Shown here: in pieces, positions 16,069-24,560 of the stretch | Numbering within the stretch: position 1 is the stretch's first letter | Layout: each line of letters starts with the position of its first letter | Assembly (NCBI RefSeq): GCF_000725625.1 | Contig: NZ_JOHS01000034.1 | Span: forward strand, 1 to 64,000 | Length of the DNA stretch: 64,000 nucleotides | Source of the DNA: Streptomyces sp. NRRL F-6676 | GTDB taxonomy: Bacteria; Actinomycetota; Actinomycetes; Streptomycetales; Streptomycetaceae | Direction: 5' to 3' | Notes under the pieces: model-generated | Databases searched by the model: none | Told to the model about the DNA's origin: nothing | Seen by the model: the letters and a program-made list of their open reading frames with translations, nothing else | Translations under genes and position numbers: made by a program

Positions 16069-17139
16069 ATGGACCTGCCGGTGATGCCTCCCGTTCTGCC
16101 GATGCTCGCCAAGTCCGTGGCGCGGATCCCGCCGGACATGAGTTACGAGGCGAAGTGGGACGGATTCCGGGCGATCGTCTTCCGTGACGGCGCCGAGGTG
16201 GAGCTGGGCAGCCGCAACGGCAAGCCGCTGACCAGGTACTTCCCCGAACTGGTGGACGCGCTGCGGGAGCGGCTGCCGGAGCGGTGCGTGATGGACGGGG
16301 AGATCGTGGTCGCCCGGGAGGGGCGGCTGGACTTCGACGCGCTGAGCGAGCGCATCCATCCGGCGGCCTCGCGGGTGCGGACGCTCGCCGAGCGGACGCC
16401 GACGTCGTTCGTCGCCTTCGACCTGCTGGCGCTGGACGACGAAGCGCTGCTGTCCGCCCCGCTCACGGACCGGCGCGCGCTGCTGGAGCGGGCGCTCGCG
16501 GGTGTCTCCGCGCCGGTGCACCTGGCGCCCGCGACGCGCGACCGGGCGGAGGCGGAGCGGTGGTTCGAACAGTTCGAGGGGGCGGGCCTCGACGGGGTGG
16601 TGGCGAAGCCGCTGACGTTGCGGTACCGGCCGGACGAGCGGGCCATGTTCAAGATCAAGCATGAGCGGACGGCGGATGTGGTGGTGGCCGGGTACCGCCT
16701 CCACAAGAGCGGCCCGGTCGTCGGCTCGCTGCTGCTCGGGCTGTACGACGAGCAGGGGATGCTCCAGCACGTGGGGGTGTGCGCGGCGTTCACGATGAAG
16801 CGGCGGGCAGAGCTGGTGGAGGAGCTGGAGCCGCTGCGGATGGAGGACGTGGCGGGGCATCCGTGGGCGGCGTGGGGGGACGAGGCGGCGCATGCGGCGG
16901 CGCGGTTGCCGGGGGCGCCGAGCCGGTGGTCGGGGAAGAAGGACCTGTCGTGGGTGCCGGTGCGGCCGGAGCGGGTGGCCGAGGTCGCGTACGACCACAT
17001 GGAGAACGGGGTGCGGTTTCGCCATACGGCGCGGTTTCGGCGGTGGCGGGTGGACCGGGACGCGGCGAGCTGCACGTTCGGGCAACTGGAGGAGCCGGTG
17101 CGGTACGACCTGGCGGAGGTGCTGGGGGGCGCCACCTAA
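16069..17139 (+). CDS. ATP-dependent DNA ligase (LigC/LigD ligase-domain type)
   Basis: 356 aa. Adenylation domain with the active-site lysine K29 in YEAKWDGFR (motif I), SRNGKPLTRYFPEL (motif Ia), MDGEIVV (motif III), FDLLALDDEAL, EGAGLDGVVAKPL (motif IV) and FKIKHERTADVVVAGY (motif V), followed by an OB-fold domain. Seals nicks after end processing by the divergent polymerase gene; NAD-dependent LigA would still do replication. Start ATG at 16069 because motif I falls at the usual distance. The shared 74-bp gap should contain both promoters. Confidence 0.93.
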   Translation: MDLPVMPPVLPMLAKSVARIPPDMSYEAKWDGFRAIVFRDGAEVELGSRNGKPLTRYFPELVDALRERLPERCVMDGEIVVAREGRLDFDALSERIHPAASRVRTLAERTPTSFVAFDLLALDDEALLSAPLTDRRALLERALAGVSAPVHLAPATRDRAEAERWFEQFEGAGLDGVVAKPLTLRYRPDERAMFKIKHERTADVVVAGYRLHKSGPVVGSLLLGLYDEQGMLQHVGVCAAFTMKRRAELVEELEPLRMEDVAGHPWAAWGDEAAHAAARLPGAPSRWSGKKDLSWVPVRPERVAEVAYDHMENGVRFRHTARFRRWRVDRDAASCTFGQLEEPVRYDLAEVLGGAT

Positions 17140-17252
17140 GGGTTCTCGCCCCCGCCGCCCCTGCCCGTCCCGTCCTCCAGGGGCTCCGCCCCTTCGACCC
17201 CGGAGAGCTCGGGGGGCGGGGGTTGTGGGGCGGGTGCGGGTGGGTGGGGGTT

Positions 17253-17318
17253 GCTCGCGCAGTTCCCCGCGCCCCTTCAGGGGCGCGGGGTCTTAGGGGC
17301 GCGGGGAACTGCGCGAGC
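17253..17318. repeat. Intergenic hairpin repeat, copy 2 (perfect 24-bp arms with nested second hairpin)
   Basis: Arms 17253-17276 and 17295-17318 pair perfectly around CGCAGTTCCCCGCGCCCCT. The loop carries a further AGGGGCGCGGGG, so the left arm can instead pair locally (17265-17290), giving two alternative folds. Outer flanks GCGGGTGCGGGT and ACCCGCACCCGC extend the symmetry. Lies between the convergent ligase and alcohol dehydrogenase genes. Confidence 0.85.
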
Positions 17319-17386
17319 AGCCGTCTCGCACCCGCACCCGCCGAACCACAGAAGCCCCCGAGCTGTTGGGCGCCCCGCGAAGACCC

Positions 17387-18577
17387 CTACGGCTTCATCA
17401 GGACCTTGATCGCGCCCTCCTGCTTCTTCTGGAACATGTCGTACGCGTGGGGCGCGTCCGAGAGGGGGACGTGGTGCGTCGCGAACGTGTCGACGCCCAG
17501 CGGGTCCGCCTCCGTGAGGAGGGGGATGATGTCGTCGCTCCAGCGGCGCACGTTCGCCTGGCCCATGCGCAGCTGGATCTGCTTGTCGAACATGGTGAGC
17601 AGCGGCAGCGGGTCCGCCTGCCCCCCGTACACCCCGGACAGCGAGATCGTGCCGCCCCGCCGCACGAGGTCGATCGCGGTGTACAGCGCGGCGAGCCGGT
17701 CGACGCTGAACCGTTCCGCGATCTTCGAACCGATCGCCCGCGGCAGCACGCCCGCCGCGGTCTGCGCGAGCTTCGCGGTCCCGCTGCCGTGCGCCTCCGT
17801 GCCGACCGCGTCGATGACGGCGTCCGGGCCGCGCCCGGCGGTCTTGTCGCGGATCGCCTCGACGAGCTCCTTCTCGCTGTCGAAGTCGCGCAGGTCGAAC
17901 GTCTCCACGCCGCGCTCGCGCATCCGCCGCAGCCGCTCGGGCACGAGGTCGACCCCGAACACCCGCTCGGCACCCTGGTGCAGGGCGATCCGGCAGGCCA
18001 TGTCCCCGATCGGCCCGAGGCCGAGCACGGCGACGGTGCCGCCGGGCGGGACGGCCGCGTACTGGACCGCCTGCCAGGCGGTGGGCAGTACGTCGGAGAG
18101 GTAGACGAAGCGGTCGTCCGGCGGTCCCTCGGGCACCTTCATCGGCCCGAACTGCGCCTGCGGCACCCGCAGATACTCGGCCTGGGCGCCCGGCACGGCG
18201 CCGTAGAGCCGGGTGTAGCCGAACAGCGCGGCGCCCATGCCCTCGCCGGACACCTGGGTGGTCTCGCACTGTGTGTAGAGCCCCGTGCCGCACATCCAGC
18301 AGTGCCCGCAGGCGATCTGGAACGGTACGACCACGCGGTCACCCGGCCGCAGGTTCGTCACCTCGGCCCCGACCTCCTCGACGACGCCCATGGGCTCGTG
18401 GCCCAGGATGTCGCCCGGGGTCATGAACGGCGTCAGCACCTCGTACAGGTGCAGGTCGGAGCCGCACAGGCCGCTGGAGGTGATGCGGATGACCGCGTCC
18501 GTGGGCTGCTCGATGCGCGGGTCGGGCACGTCCTCCACGCGCACGTCCCGTTTGCCCTGCCACGTCACTGCCTTCAT
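17387..18577 (-). CDS. Zinc-dependent alcohol/formaldehyde dehydrogenase (FDH-like MDR family)
   Basis: 396 aa. Catalytic zinc ligands C38 and H60-E61 (GLCGSD, LGHEP) and a complete structural zinc site C90, C93, C96, C104. The cofactor domain has VLGLGPIG. The long insertion before the Rossmann domain (EYLRVPQAQFGPMKVPEG) is typical of the glutathione-independent formaldehyde dehydrogenase-like class rather than simple ethanol dehydrogenases. Transcribed alone, with the hairpin repeat downstream. The actual substrate (formaldehyde, another aldehyde or alcohol) cannot be fixed. VanAB releases formaldehyde, so detoxification of it is one plausible job, but the genes are 17 kb apart. Confidence 0.88.
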   Translation of the reverse strand: MKAVTWQGKRDVRVEDVPDPRIEQPTDAVIRITSSGLCGSDLHLYEVLTPFMTPGDILGHEPMGVVEEVGAEVTNLRPGDRVVVPFQIACGHCWMCGTGLYTQCETTQVSGEGMGAALFGYTRLYGAVPGAQAEYLRVPQAQFGPMKVPEGPPDDRFVYLSDVLPTAWQAVQYAAVPPGGTVAVLGLGPIGDMACRIALHQGAERVFGVDLVPERLRRMRERGVETFDLRDFDSEKELVEAIRDKTAGRGPDAVIDAVGTEAHGSGTAKLAQTAAGVLPRAIGSKIAERFSVDRLAALYTAIDLVRRGGTISLSGVYGGQADPLPLLTMFDKQIQLRMGQANVRRWSDDIIPLLTEADPLGVDTFATHHVPLSDAPHAYDMFQKKQEGAIKVLMKP

Positions 18578-18738
18578 CGGCTCGTGCCCCTTCGTTCAGG
18601 TCCGCTGGGTAGGGACCGACGGGTACCCGGGGCGCCGTACGCGAACCCGCCCCGTTGCCCGGAACGGCCCCGTCCGGGGCGCGCCGCGCGCTCCGCACTG
18701 GTATGGCAGGGATCGTACGAAGGTCACACAATTGACGG

Positions 18739-19767
18739 GTGAGCATGAGACGCACGACGGGGGCGGCCCGGGCGGCCACAAGAACGCGGACGACGGCGGC
18801 CACAAGAACGCGGACGGCACGCACGGCCGGCCTGGTCGCCGCCGCGCTGCTGGGCTCGCTCCTCGCGGGCTGCACCGGCGGTGACGGCGGCGGCGCGGAC
18901 GACGGCGGCTCCGCAACGCACAGCCGGAGCCCCGACGAGAGCGCCCGGCCCGCCGGACCACTGCTCGCCGTCAAGATCGACAACGTCGCCCCGGCCCGCC
19001 CACAGGCCGGGCTCGACGCGGCCGACGTCGTCTACGCCGAGCAGGTCGAGGGCGGCCTGAGCCGGCTGATGGCCGTGTTCGCCACCAAGCTGCCCGAGGC
19101 GGTCGGCCCGGTGCGCAGCGCACGCGAGTCCGACCTGGAACTGCTGCGCCAGTTCGACGACCCGACGCTCGCCTTCTCCGGCGCCCAGCACAAGCTGCTC
19201 CCCCTGATCGACAAGGCACCGCTGCGGGCCGCGACCCCGGAGTCGGAGCCGGATGCCTACTACCGGGCGAAGGGCCGCCAGGCACCGCACGACCTCTTCC
19301 TGCACCCGCGCGCGCTGCTGAAGTCCGCGCCCGGCGCGGACGCGCTCACCACCGGCTTCGCCTTCGGCGCCGCACCCTCGGGCGGCAGCCCCGTGACCGA
19401 CCGCACGGTCCGCTTCCCGGCGGCCCGGTTCACCTTCGCCTGGTCCGCCGACCGCCACCGCTGGCTGGTCTCGACGGACGGCCGGCCGACGGTGACGACC
19501 GACGGCACCCGGGTGGCCCCCGCCACGGTGGTCGTGCAGTACGTGACCGTGCGCGCCTCCCGCTTCCACGACTACCTCGGCAGCACGACGCCGTACACGC
19601 AGACCGTGGGCACGGGCCGGGCGGAGGTGCTGCGCGACGGCCGCACGTACGAGGGCCACTGGAAGCGGGACACCGCGACGGACGGCACCAGGTTCACCAC
19701 CGCGGACGGTGCGCCGCTGAACTTCGCGAAGGGCCAGGTGTGGGTGGTGCTGGCGAAGAAGCCGTGA
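18739..19767 (+). CDS. DUF3048 (YerB-like) lipoprotein
   Basis: 342 aa. A long Arg/Thr-rich N-region, a hydrophobic stretch and the lipobox LLAGC give a lipid-modified Cys at residue 45, so the protein sits on the outer face of the membrane. The DUF3048 domain follows (LLAVKIDNVAPARPQAGLDAADVVYAEQ and VGPVRSARESD) with a second domain at 195-342. The family has no established activity. The first 25 codons hold a 22-nt DNA direct repeat (18771-18792 and 18795-18816) that repeats AATRTRT in the protein. GTG at 18739 or ATG two codons on are equally likely starts. Confidence 0.85.
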   Translation: MSMRRTTGAARAATRTRTTAATRTRTARTAGLVAAALLGSLLAGCTGGDGGGADDGGSATHSRSPDESARPAGPLLAVKIDNVAPARPQAGLDAADVVYAEQVEGGLSRLMAVFATKLPEAVGPVRSARESDLELLRQFDDPTLAFSGAQHKLLPLIDKAPLRAATPESEPDAYYRAKGRQAPHDLFLHPRALLKSAPGADALTTGFAFGAAPSGGSPVTDRTVRFPAARFTFAWSADRHRWLVSTDGRPTVTTDGTRVAPATVVVQYVTVRASRFHDYLGSTTPYTQTVGTGRAEVLRDGRTYEGHWKRDTATDGTRFTTADGAPLNFAKGQVWVVLAKKP

Positions 19768-19797
19768 CGGACCGGCCCGGGCGCCCTGCCCCGGGGC

Positions 19798-20238
19798 TCA
19801 GACCGCGCGGAGCTTCTCGGCCGCGTCGGACACCTTGCCGATGAGGGCGAAGAACTGCTCCTGCTCCCCGGCGGTGAGAGGCGCCAGGAAGACCTGGTTC
19901 ATCCGCGCCGTGCGGACCGTCAGCCGGCGGTGGACGCGCACGCCCTCCTCGGTCAGATCGAGCAGGAAGCGGCGGCCGTCCCGCGGGTCACGGACCTTGT
20001 CGAGCAGGCCCCGGCGGCTCAGCCGGCTGATGACCTCGGCGATGGTCGACCGGTCCAGGCCGACCCGCTCCCCCACCGTGCGCTGGTCGAGCCCCGGCTC
20101 GGCGACGAGCGCGTTGAGCACCGCGAACTGCGGCGAGGTGATCTCCTCGGAGACCATCGTGTTCCACAGCAGGTAGTGCGCCTGCTGGAGCCGCCGGGCC
20201 AGGTGCCCGGGATGGGTGGAGAGGTCCACCGCGGCCAT
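19798..20238 (-). CDS. pcaV: MarR-family repressor of the pca operon (PcaV type)
   Basis: 146 aa. A winged-helix MarR protein: PGLDQRTVGERVGLDRSTIA (recognition region), LSRRGLLDKVRDPRDGRRFLL (wing). In S. coelicolor the MarR protein PcaV, divergent from pcaIJFHGBL, represses the operon and is released by protocatechuate; the same arrangement is seen here with a 229-bp shared gap. ATG 20238 chosen because the preceding in-frame residues cross the operator region. Two similar boxes in the gap (see 20277-20440) fit its expected binding. Confidence 0.9.
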   Translation of the reverse strand: MAAVDLSTHPGHLARRLQQAHYLLWNTMVSEEITSPQFAVLNALVAEPGLDQRTVGERVGLDRSTIAEVISRLSRRGLLDKVRDPRDGRRFLLDLTEEGVRVHRRLTVRTARMNQVFLAPLTAGEQEQFFALIGKVSDAAEKLRAV

Positions 20239-20276
20239 GTGTGCTCCTCGGGATGCCGGGGGCGGGATTTCGTTGG

Positions 20277-20440
20277 TGCACTGAATGATATCCGGGAGTC
20301 GAGCCCCGCGTCGCGCCCTCCCGATCTCCGGCCACAGGACCGTGACCTGCGGATTGACCGCTGAGGTCTTGACGGCGGCGAGAGGCGGTGGCAGCGTGTG
20401 GTCCACCTCGCTGAAATACTCAGTGCGCTGATTAAATGCC
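20277..20440. promoter_or_regulatory. pcaV-pcaI intergenic region with two direct copies of a candidate operator
   Basis: GTGCACTGAATGATATC (from 20277) near pcaV and GTGCGCTGATTAAATGC (from 20423) near pcaI share GTGC-R-CTGA and an AT-rich tail, the only AT-rich patches in the gap. One lies close to each start codon, so one repressor could close both promoters. TTGACC (20353) and TTGACG (20369) are possible -35 elements for pcaI. Confidence 0.6.
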
Positions 20441-20467
20441 CGCTTCGACGACGAAGGAGCCGCACGG

Positions 20468-21223
20468 ATGGACAAGGTGATCGCCACGGCCGCGGAGGCG
20501 GTGGCGGACATACCCGAGGGCGCGTCGCTCGCGGTGGGCGGGTTCGGGCTCAGCGGTGTGCCGAACGTGCTGATCGAGGCGTTGTACGAGCGGGGCGTCG
20601 GTGGACTGAGCGTGGTCTCCAACAACTGCGGCGCCATGGAGTCCGGCCTCGCGGTGCTGCTCGCGGCCGGGCGGATCGTCCGGGTGACCGGCTCCTACAT
20701 CGGCGGGAACAAGGAGTTCGCCCGGCAGTACCTGGGCGGCGAACTGGAGCTCGAACTCATCCCGCAGGGCACGCTGGCCGAGCGGCTGCGGGCCGGCGGC
20801 GCCGGGATCCCCGCGTTCTACACCCCGGCGGGCGTCGGCACCCAGGTCGCCGAGGGCGGGCTGCCCTGGCGGTACGACGGCTCCGGCGGGGTCGCGCTGG
20901 CCTCGCCGCCCAAGGAGGTCCGCGAGTTCGACGGCACGGAGTACGTGCTGGAGCGCGGCATCCGCACCGACTTCGCCCTCGTCCGGGCCGCCAGGGGCGA
21001 CCGGCACGGCAACCTGGTCTTCAACAAGTCCACCCGCAACTTCAACCCGCTGGCGGCCATGGCGGGCAAGGTCGCGATCGCCGAGGTCGAGGAACTGGTG
21101 GAGCCCGGCGGGATCGAGCCGGACGCGGTCCACCTGCCCGGCATCTTCGTGCAGCGCGTGGTCGCGCTCACCCCCGGGCAGGCGGCCGACAAGAGGATCG
21201 AGAAGCGGACGGTGAGTTCCTGA
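20468..21223 (+). CDS. pcaI: 3-oxoadipate CoA-transferase subunit A
   Basis: 251 aa. With PcaJ moves CoA from succinyl-CoA to 3-oxoadipate. The alpha-subunit motif [12 protein letters not shown] is at about residues 23-34 and [10 protein letters not shown] at 75-85, typical of SCOT-type enzymes. AAGGAG precedes the ATG. The stop overlaps the pcaJ start by one base (TGATG), so the two subunits are made in step. First gene of the seven-gene pca operon. Confidence 0.93.
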   Translation: MDKVIATAAEAVADIPEGASLAVGGFGLSGVPNVLIEALYERGVGGLSVVSNNCGAMESGLAVLLAAGRIVRVTGSYIGGNKEFARQYLGGELELELIPQGTLAERLRAGGAGIPAFYTPAGVGTQVAEGGLPWRYDGSGGVALASPPKEVREFDGTEYVLERGIRTDFALVRAARGDRHGNLVFNKSTRNFNPLAAMAGKVAIAEVEELVEPGGIEPDAVHLPGIFVQRVVALTPGQAADKRIEKRTVSS

Positions 21224-21876
21224 TGGCCTGGACACGCGAGCAGATGGCGGCCCGCGCGGCCCGCGAACTCCGGGACGGCCAGTACGTCAACCTCGGCATC
21301 GGCCTGCCCACCCTCATCCCGAACCACCTCCCCTCCGGCGTCGAGGTGATCCTCGAGTCCGAGAACGGCATCCTGGGCACCGGCCCCTACCCCGCCGAGG
21401 ACGCCGTCGACCCGGATCTGATCAACGCCGGCAAGGAGACCGTCACGGTCCTGCCGGGCGCGTCCTTCTTCGACTCGGCGCTCTCCTTCGGCATGATCCG
21501 CGGCGGCCACATCGACGTCGCCGTGCTGGGCGCCATGCAGGTCTCCGAGAAGGGCGACCTGGCCAACTGGGCCGTCCCGGGCAAGATGGTCACCGGGATC
21601 GGCGGGGCGATGGACCTCGTCCACGGCGCCCGTACGGTCATCGTCGTGATGACGCACACCGCCAAGGACGGCACGCCGAAGATCCGTACCGAGTGCGCGC
21701 TGCCGCTGACCGGCAAGGGGTGCGTCGACCGGATCATCACCGACCTCGGCGTCCTGGACGTCACCGACGGCGGCCTCGTCCTCGTCGAGACCGCCCCCGG
21801 TGTGACGGTGGAGGAGATCACCGCCGCGACCGACGCCGAACTCACCCTCGCCGAGGGACTGGAGGAACTGCTGTGA
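21223..21876 (+). CDS. pcaJ: 3-oxoadipate CoA-transferase subunit B
   Basis: 217 aa. Holds the catalytic glutamate in the SENG motif (E47 in LESENGILG), which forms the enzyme-CoA thioester. [13 protein letters not shown] and the C-terminal [14 protein letters not shown] are normal for the beta subunit. Overlaps pcaF by four bases. Confidence 0.94.
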   Translation: MAWTREQMAARAARELRDGQYVNLGIGLPTLIPNHLPSGVEVILESENGILGTGPYPAEDAVDPDLINAGKETVTVLPGASFFDSALSFGMIRGGHIDVAVLGAMQVSEKGDLANWAVPGKMVTGIGGAMDLVHGARTVIVVMTHTAKDGTPKIRTECALPLTGKGCVDRIITDLGVLDVTDGGLVLVETAPGVTVEEITAATDAELTLAEGLEELL

Positions 21877-23075
21877 AGGACGTCTACCTCGTCGACGCGG
21901 TCCGCACGCCGATCGGCCGCTACAACGGCGGCCTCGCCTCCGTCCGCCCGGACGACCTCGCCGCCCACACCATCCGCCGACTCCTCGCCCGTACGCCGGA
22001 CTTGGACCCCTCCCGCGTCGAGGACGTCTACTACGGCAACGCCAACGGCGCCGGCGAGGAGAACCGCAACGTCGCCCGCATGGCAGGACTGCTCGCCGGG
22101 CTCCCGACCTCCGTCCCCGGCGTCACCGTCAACCGGCTGTGCGCCTCCGGGCTCGAAGCCGTCGTCCAGGCCGCCCGCGCCATCGCCGTCGGCGACGCCT
22201 CCGTCGTCCTGGCCGGCGGCGTGGAGTCGATGACCCGGGCTCCGTACGTCCTGCCCAAGAACGACAAGCCCTTCCCCGCCGCCCACACCGAGCTGTACTC
22301 CACCACCCTCGGCTGGCGCATGGTCAACCCGGACATGGACCCGCGGTGGACCGTCCCGCTCGGCGAATCGGCCGAACTCATCGCCGACAAGCACAAGATC
22401 GGCCGCGAGCAGCAGGACGAGTTCGCGTTCGGGAGCCACCAGAAGGCGGCGAAGGCGCAGGCCGAAGGGTTGTTCGACGCGGAGATCGCTCCCGTGCCGG
22501 TCCCGCAGCGCAAGGGCGACCCGCTCCTCTTCGGCGCCGACGAGTCCGTACGCGGCAACGCGTCCCTCGACGCCATGGCCAGGCTCAAGCCGTCGTTCCG
22601 CGAGGACGGCGGGACGGTGACGGCCGGGAACGCCTCGCCGTTGAACGACGGCGCCGCGGCACTGCTCCTGACCGACGAGGAGGGCCTGAAGGCCACCGGC
22701 CGCGAGCCCCTCGCCCGTGTCTCCGCCACCGGGGTGCACGCCGTCGACCCGCACTACTTCGGCCTCGCCCCCGTCGAGGCCGTCAACCGGGCCCTGGCCA
22801 AGGCGGGGAAGTCCTTCGCCGACCTCGACGTGCTGGAGCTGAACGAGGCGTTCGCCGCCCAGGTGCTCGGCTGCCTCGCCGAATGGCCCGAGTTCGACCC
22901 GGCGATCCTCAACCCCCAGGGCGGCGCCATCGCCCTCGGCCACCCCCTCGGTGCCTCCGGTGCCCGCCTCGCCGGCACCGTCGCCCACCAGCTCGCGCGC
23001 AAGGGCGGCGGGGTCGGCGTCGCCACCCTGTGCATCGGCGTCGGCCAGGGCCTCGCACTCGTCCTCGAACGCTGA
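21873..23075 (+). CDS. pcaF: 3-oxoadipyl-CoA thiolase
   Basis: 400 aa. Cleaves 3-oxoadipyl-CoA to acetyl-CoA and succinyl-CoA, the last step of the pathway. Nucleophile C90 in [33 protein letters not shown] and TLCIGVGQG complete the active site. The GTG start overlaps the pcaJ stop (GTGA). Its position in the operon, rather than sequence alone, separates it from the beta-oxidation thiolase at 2252-3466. Confidence 0.95.
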   Translation: MKDVYLVDAVRTPIGRYNGGLASVRPDDLAAHTIRRLLARTPDLDPSRVEDVYYGNANGAGEENRNVARMAGLLAGLPTSVPGVTVNRLCASGLEAVVQAARAIAVGDASVVLAGGVESMTRAPYVLPKNDKPFPAAHTELYSTTLGWRMVNPDMDPRWTVPLGESAELIADKHKIGREQQDEFAFGSHQKAAKAQAEGLFDAEIAPVPVPQRKGDPLLFGADESVRGNASLDAMARLKPSFREDGGTVTAGNASPLNDGAAALLLTDEEGLKATGREPLARVSATGVHAVDPHYFGLAPVEAVNRALAKAGKSFADLDVLELNEAFAAQVLGCLAEWPEFDPAILNPQGGAIALGHPLGASGARLAGTVAHQLARKGGGVGVATLCIGVGQGLALVLER

Positions 23076-23119
23076 ACCGCACCCCCGCAAGGGCCCTCAC
23101 ACGACAAGGAGTCCGGCCC

Positions 23120-23893
23120 ATGGCCCTGACCCAGTACGACATCGACCAGGAGATGGCGGCGGAGCGCGAGGCGTACGACAAGCGCGTCGCCGGGGGCGCG
23201 CCCGTCGAGCACCACCCGCGCCGGGACTACGCCCCCTACCGCTCCTCGGTACTGCGCCATCCCCGGCAGCCGCCCGTAGCGATCGACGTGACGAAGGACC
23301 CGGAGATGGTGGAGCTGTCCTCCCCCGCCTTCGGCGAGCGCGACCTCACCGCGATCGACAACGATCTCACCAGGCAGCACCCCGGGGAACCGGTCGGCGA
23401 GCGCATCACCGTCTCGGGCCGGCTCCTCGACCGCGAAGGGCACCCGGTACGGGGGCAGTTGGTGGAGATCTGGCAGGCCAACTCGGCCGGCCGCTACGCC
23501 CACCAGCGCGAGCAGCACGACGCCCCCCTCGATCCCAACTTCACCGGCACCGGCCGCACCCTCACCGACGACGAGGGCTGCTACCGGTTCACCACGATCC
23601 AGCCGGGTCCGTACCCGTGGCGCAACCATGTCAACGCCTGGCGGCCCGCGCACATCCACTTCTCCCTGTTCGGATCGGCGTTCACCCAGCGGCTGGTGAC
23701 GCAGATGTACTTCCCGAACGACCCGCTGTTCCCGTACGACCCGATCCTCCAGTCGGTGACGGACGAGGCGGCCCGGCAGCGGCTGATCGCCCGTTACGAC
23801 CACAGCCTGTCGGTGCCGGAGTTCTCGCTCGGCTACCACTGGGACATCGTGCTCGACGGCCCGCACGCCACCTGGATCGAGGAAGGACGCTGA
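23120..23893 (+). CDS. pcaH: Protocatechuate 3,4-dioxygenase beta subunit
   Basis: 257 aa. Intradiol ring cleavage of protocatechuate with non-haem Fe(III). The four iron ligands are Y126, Y165, H178 and H180; their spacing (39, 13 and 2 residues) is identical to the Pseudomonas enzyme (Tyr108, Tyr147, His160, His162), so the subunit should be active. ACAAGGAG lies nine bases before the ATG. Forms an alpha-beta complex with PcaG. Confidence 0.96.
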   Translation: MALTQYDIDQEMAAEREAYDKRVAGGAPVEHHPRRDYAPYRSSVLRHPRQPPVAIDVTKDPEMVELSSPAFGERDLTAIDNDLTRQHPGEPVGERITVSGRLLDREGHPVRGQLVEIWQANSAGRYAHQREQHDAPLDPNFTGTGRTLTDDEGCYRFTTIQPGPYPWRNHVNAWRPAHIHFSLFGSAFTQRLVTQMYFPNDPLFPYDPILQSVTDEAARQRLIARYDHSLSVPEFSLGYHWDIVLDGPHATWIEEGR

Positions 23894-23899
23894 TCCGCC

Positions 23900-24502
23900 A
23901 TGACGAGGACCGACACGAGCAGCCCCGAGAGCCTGCCGCCCACCCCGTCGCACACGGTCGGGCCGTTCTACGGGTACTCCCTGCCGTTCACCGGCGGTGA
24001 GGAGATCGCCCCGCTGGGCCACCCGGACACCGTCACCGTGCACGGTTACGTACGTGACGGCCAGGGCGACCCGCTGCCTGACGCGCTGGTCGAGGTGTGG
24101 GGTGCCGACCCCGACGGCCGGGTGCCGACGACCGACGGTTCCATGCGGCGCGACCCGGCGAGCGGCGGCTACCTGGGCCGCAACGGGGTGGAGTTCACCG
24201 GCTGGGGCCGCGTCCAGACGGACGCCGACGGCCACTGGTACGTGCGGACGCTGCGGCCGGGGGCGCGCGGGAACAGCGCGCCGTATCTGAGCGTGTGCGT
24301 GTTCGCGCGCGGGCTGCTGGTGCACCTGTTCACCCGGATCTATCTGCCGGGCGACGACGCCGCGCTCGCCGCCGACCCGCTGCTGGGGCGACTCGACGAC
24401 GAACGGCGGGCCACGCTGATCGCGACGGACGAGGGCGCCGCGTACCGTTTCGACATCCGCCTCCAGGGCGAAGGAGAAACGGTCTTTCTGGAGTACCGGT
24501 GA
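23900..24502 (+). CDS. pcaG: Protocatechuate 3,4-dioxygenase alpha subunit
   Basis: 200 aa. Shares the intradiol dioxygenase beta-sandwich (TPSHTVGPFYGYSLPF at the start, DALVEVWGADPDGR) but lacks the Tyr/Tyr/His/His iron set, as alpha subunits do; it shapes the substrate pocket. Six bases separate it from pcaH. The stop codon lies inside a run of short tandem repeats that continues to pcaB. Confidence 0.95.
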   Translation: MTRTDTSSPESLPPTPSHTVGPFYGYSLPFTGGEEIAPLGHPDTVTVHGYVRDGQGDPLPDALVEVWGADPDGRVPTTDGSMRRDPASGGYLGRNGVEFTGWGRVQTDADGHWYVRTLRPGARGNSAPYLSVCVFARGLLVHLFTRIYLPGDDAALAADPLLGRLDDERRATLIATDEGAAYRFDIRLQGEGETVFLEYR

Positions 24503-24560
24503 GTCTGGAGTGCCCGCGGTGATCTTGGAGTGCCCAGTGGTTCTGGAGTGCCAGTGACAT
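24488..24560 (+). repeat. Four imperfect 17-19 nt tandem repeats carrying ribosome-site motifs (pcaG-pcaB junction)
   Basis: Units start at 24488, 24505, 24524 and 24543, each opening CTGGAGT or CTTGGAGT followed by a G/C-rich stretch with GTG. Each unit therefore has a GGAG and a possible GTG start. The last unit supplies the start used for pcaB. Confidence 0.75.
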
